From positions 62,001-126,000 of the forward strand of contig NZ_FONW01000011.1 in the NCBI RefSeq assembly GCF_900113005.1: 64,000 bases of DNA, in the 5' to 3' direction. Made by a program: the position numbers and the translations under genes. Source of the stretch: Sunxiuqinia elliptica (lineage in GTDB: Bacteria > Bacteroidota > Bacteroidia > Bacteroidales > Prolixibacteraceae). How positions within the stretch are numbered: the stretch's first letter is position 1; the number at the start of each line of letters is the position of its first letter. Under the pieces are notes generated by a model. That model did no database searches. It was not told the origin of the DNA and was given only the letters and a program-made list of their open reading frames with translations. Positions 61,473-64,000 of this stretch are shown piece after piece.

Positions 61473-61621
61473 AGTTCTTGATAATCCCTCGCGCTTTGTA
61501 TTTCTCAATAAACTTCTGATTGAGTTCATCCGAATCCTGACACGTAGCCAATCATCAACCGAAGCTTATCTATTCTTTCAATTTTGTATTAGAAGACGGG
61601 AAATGCATCCTGTCGTCAACA

Positions 61622-63910
61622 CTATTTCTCCCAGCTCACAACTGCTGACTGCACATTGTCCGAGCTTGGTCCAACCATGATTTCGAAATCTCCGGGTTCC
61701 CACCCAAATTCCAGGTTGAAATTGTAAAATGCCAGATCATCAGCCGTTAATTCGAAGGTAACCGTCTTAGTCTCTCCTTTTTTCAAGTTGATTTTTTGAA
61801 AGCCTTTCAACTCTTTTACCGGACGGGTTACAGAAGCCACCAAGTCGCGTGTATACAATTGAACCACTTCTTCGCCATCAAAATTCCCGGTATTGGTAAT
61901 GTCGACCGATACTTTCAAACTCTCGTTACCTTTCAATTTTGTTTGGCTAAACACCGGTTTGCCATAGTCAAAATCGGTGTAGCTTAAACCGTAACCAAAC
62001 GCAAACAGTGGGCTGTTAGGTGCATCCAGGTAGTTCGATTTAAACTTCATAAATGTATCTCCATCCTGTGGACGTCCCGTATTTTTCATTCGGTAGTGAA
62101 CTGGAATTTGCCCTACGTTGTGTGGGAAAGTTGCCGTTAACTTACCAGAAGGGTTATATGCTCCGAAAAGCACATCAGCAATCGCATTTCCTGCCTCAAC
62201 ACCGGGATGCCAAACTTGCAATAAAGAAGTTGCCAACTCATACTCTTCGCCAATCGCCATTGGGCGCCCACTCATCATTACCAACACCAAAGGCTTGCCA
62301 GTTTTTGCCAAAGCACGAACCAGTTTCTTTTGGCTTTCGGGTAACGAAATATCTGTCCGGTTAGCCGACTCACCGCTCATTTCAGTAGCTTCACCAATCA
62401 CAGCAACGACCACTTCTGATTGTGCAGCCAAGTCCAAGGCTTCGTTCAACATTTCCTCCGGACTGCGCTCGTCAATGGCAATACGTGTTCCGAATACATT
62501 CACTTTTTTAGCAAACTCAACATCATCCGAAATGTTAGCTCCTTTGGCATAGCGAACTTTCACCTTGCGACCACCAACATTCTCCATTCCCTCCAAAATG
62601 GGAATTGAAAGTTGTGGATTCCCTGTTGGAGCCCATGTTCCAAGCATGTTATTTTTGTTGTTTGCCAATGGTCCAACCAAGGCAATTGATCCGCTTTGAG
62701 ACAGCGGAAGTGTATTCATTTCGTTTTTCAGAAGCACAAAAGAACGAGCAGCAGCTTCGCGTGCCACCTGGCGGTTCGCCTTCGTCAAAATATCTTTTTT
62801 CGGACGTGAATCATCAGCATAACGGTAAGGATCTTCAAACAAGCCTAACTTATACTTGGCTTCCAATACCCGGCGACATGCCAATTCAATCTCATCTTCT
62901 GTAATTTTTCCTTCTTTCAAAGATTTTTCAAGCGTGGTCAGAAATCCTTCACCAACCATATCCATGTCCAAGCCTGCTTTCAAAGACAAAGCAGAAACAG
63001 CTTGCAAATCACCCATTCCATGAGCAATCATTTCGTTAACAGAAGTATAGTCTGAAACGACAAAACCATCAAATCCCCACTGATCACGCAACAAGTCAGT
63101 CAATAACCACTTGTTTCCACTCGCCGGAATTCCATCCACATCGTTGAACGAAGACATCACCGATCCCACTCCTGCATCAATAGCAGCTTTGTAGGGAGGC
63201 AAGTATTCGTTGAACATGCGAATACGGCTCATATCTGTTGTGTTGTAGTCACGACCAGCTTCCGATGCGCCATACAAAGCAAAGTGCTTCACCGTTGCCA
63301 TCATGGTATTGGGACTGGTCAAGTCATCACCTTGGTAACCGCGCACCATGGCTTTGGCAATCTCTGAGCCTAAGAAAGGATCTTCGCCAGCACCTTCAGC
63401 AATGCGTCCCCAACGAGGATCGCGTGCAATATCAACCATCGGTGAAAAGTTCCAGAAGATTCCGTCTGCAGTTGCTTCTTTTGCAGCTACGCGCGCTGTT
63501 TTCTCAATCAGCTCCATGTCCCAGCTCGAGGCTAAACCAAGTGGTATTGGGAACGTTGTCTTGTACCCGTGAATCACGTCTGACCCAACAAGTACAGGAA
63601 TTCCCAAGCGACTTTCTTCTACAGCCAACTCTTGTGTTTGACGAACTTTCTCAGGGCTGCTCACCCCAAAAATTCCACCGACCAAACCATCCTTCAGTTT
63701 GGATTCAACACCGGTGCTCACTGCTGAACCTGTTGGAATTCCACCTCCTGGAGTAATCAAGTTCAACTGACCGATTTTTTCCTGAAGTGTCATTCGCCCC
63801 ATCAATTCATTAATGTAGGCATCCATCTCAGCTTTATCTGTATTTTGTGCCTGTACCGGCACTCCCAACAAGACCCAAAGGGCCGCAAAAATTAATCGAT
63901 TCACCTTCAT
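61622..63910 (-). CDS. bglX: exported glycoside hydrolase family 3 (beta-glucosidase type)
   Basis: A 762-residue GH3 enzyme with a Sec signal peptide (residues 1-21, ending VQAQN). The (beta/alpha)8 domain contains MTLQEKIGQL, the catalytic nucleophile Asp287 in FVVSDYTS and the KHFALYG motif. The second alpha/beta domain follows with SIALVGPLANNKNNMLGTW and VVVAVIGEATEMSGESANRTD, where the acid/base Glu is expected. A fibronectin-III-like domain closes the protein (VSVDITNTGNFDGEEVVQLY). It would release glucose from beta-glucan oligosaccharides in the periplasm. Its 90-base upstream region ends at the window edge and shows no clear promoter. Confidence 0.95.
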   Translation of the reverse strand: MKVNRLIFAALWVLLGVPVQAQNTDKAEMDAYINELMGRMTLQEKIGQLNLITPGGGIPTGSAVSTGVESKLKDGLVGGIFGVSSPEKVRQTQELAVEESRLGIPVLVGSDVIHGYKTTFPIPLGLASSWDMELIEKTARVAAKEATADGIFWNFSPMVDIARDPRWGRIAEGAGEDPFLGSEIAKAMVRGYQGDDLTSPNTMMATVKHFALYGASEAGRDYNTTDMSRIRMFNEYLPPYKAAIDAGVGSVMSSFNDVDGIPASGNKWLLTDLLRDQWGFDGFVVSDYTSVNEMIAHGMGDLQAVSALSLKAGLDMDMVGEGFLTTLEKSLKEGKITEDEIELACRRVLEAKYKLGLFEDPYRYADDSRPKKDILTKANRQVAREAAARSFVLLKNEMNTLPLSQSGSIALVGPLANNKNNMLGTWAPTGNPQLSIPILEGMENVGGRKVKVRYAKGANISDDVEFAKKVNVFGTRIAIDERSPEEMLNEALDLAAQSEVVVAVIGEATEMSGESANRTDISLPESQKKLVRALAKTGKPLVLVMMSGRPMAIGEEYELATSLLQVWHPGVEAGNAIADVLFGAYNPSGKLTATFPHNVGQIPVHYRMKNTGRPQDGDTFMKFKSNYLDAPNSPLFAFGYGLSYTDFDYGKPVFSQTKLKGNESLKVSVDITNTGNFDGEEVVQLYTRDLVASVTRPVKELKGFQKINLKKGETKTVTFELTADDLAFYNFNLEFGWEPGDFEIMVGPSSDNVQSAVVSWEK

Positions 63911-64000
63911 CTTCTAACTATTTATTTTCTGTTCTTAAATTATTTGCATCACAAAACAACATCCCGGATCAGGAAATCATGCCCTTCCTTCTCCAGGTAT

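Noticed and set aside
61471-61551. A 26-codon open stretch on the minus strand ending IEKYKARGIIKN and a natural stop
   Set aside because: The composition looks coding, so this could be the degraded tail of a gene, but no start or domain supports it and the frame closes at once upstream.

Overview
The window looks like chromosomal DNA of a Bacteroidota bacterium, perhaps a marine Marinilabiliales/Prolixibacteraceae-type organism; the phylum is secure, the lower rank is a guess. The evidence is the promoter style (-33 TTTG, about 17-19 bp, -7 TAnnTTTG, seen at several places), the near absence of Shine-Dalgarno sequences, SusC-like TonB receptors with carboxypeptidase-like N-termini, DUF4249, DUF4252 and DUF4382 proteins, the alternative GlmU-like enzyme, and an alternative complex III. 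I saw no insertion sequence, phage gene or CRISPR array.

Layout. 0-12 kb is an aerobic respiratory cluster: the 3' part of a caa3-type cytochrome c oxidase operon (coxC-coxD-coxB-ctaB, then a DUF302 protein and a copper-type HMA lipoprotein) runs rightward and converges with actABCDEF (alternative complex III), which runs leftward; a bidirectional terminator lies between them. 12-24.9 kb is housekeeping: an AI-2E family permease, two tandem LytTR response regulators, Lon, a GlmU-like enzyme, ribosomal protein L31, two tandem YghO-like acetyltransferase paralogues, a Bax-inhibitor-like membrane protein, an AlkD-like protein and a flippase. 25.1-31.5 kb is a leftward sulfur-metabolism module: MobA, a Psr/Phs-type molybdoenzyme with its Fe-S and NrfD subunits, two YeeE/YedE half-transporters and an exported rhodanese-fold protein whose only cysteine is the last residue of the chain. 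31.5-46.3 kb holds tRNA-His, three DMT permeases, an M3 peptidase, a TonB receptor/DUF4249 pair, pheT, a nitroreductase, a phosphotriesterase-like lipoprotein and a macrodomain protein.

46.3-53.8 kb is the most distinctive part: a hybrid histidine kinase with an HPt domain, a stand-alone receiver and an NtrC-type sigma-54 activator. Three sigma-54 promoters (GG-N10-GC type) lie in the same stretch, each about 100-115 bp downstream of a palindrome TTCTCA-N3-TGAGAA. The regulated genes would be a small outer-membrane-type protein (plus the kinase), the receiver, and a coiled-coil membrane protein followed by a DUF4382 lipoprotein. This reads as a self-contained, autoregulated sigma-54 envelope circuit.

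54-64 kb holds a beta-barrel protein, an ECF sigma/anti-sigma/DUF4252 trio, HU, tRNA-Ser, a TonB siderophore receptor followed by a PepSY-TM gene broken by one in-frame TGA, and a GH3 beta-glucosidase at the right edge.
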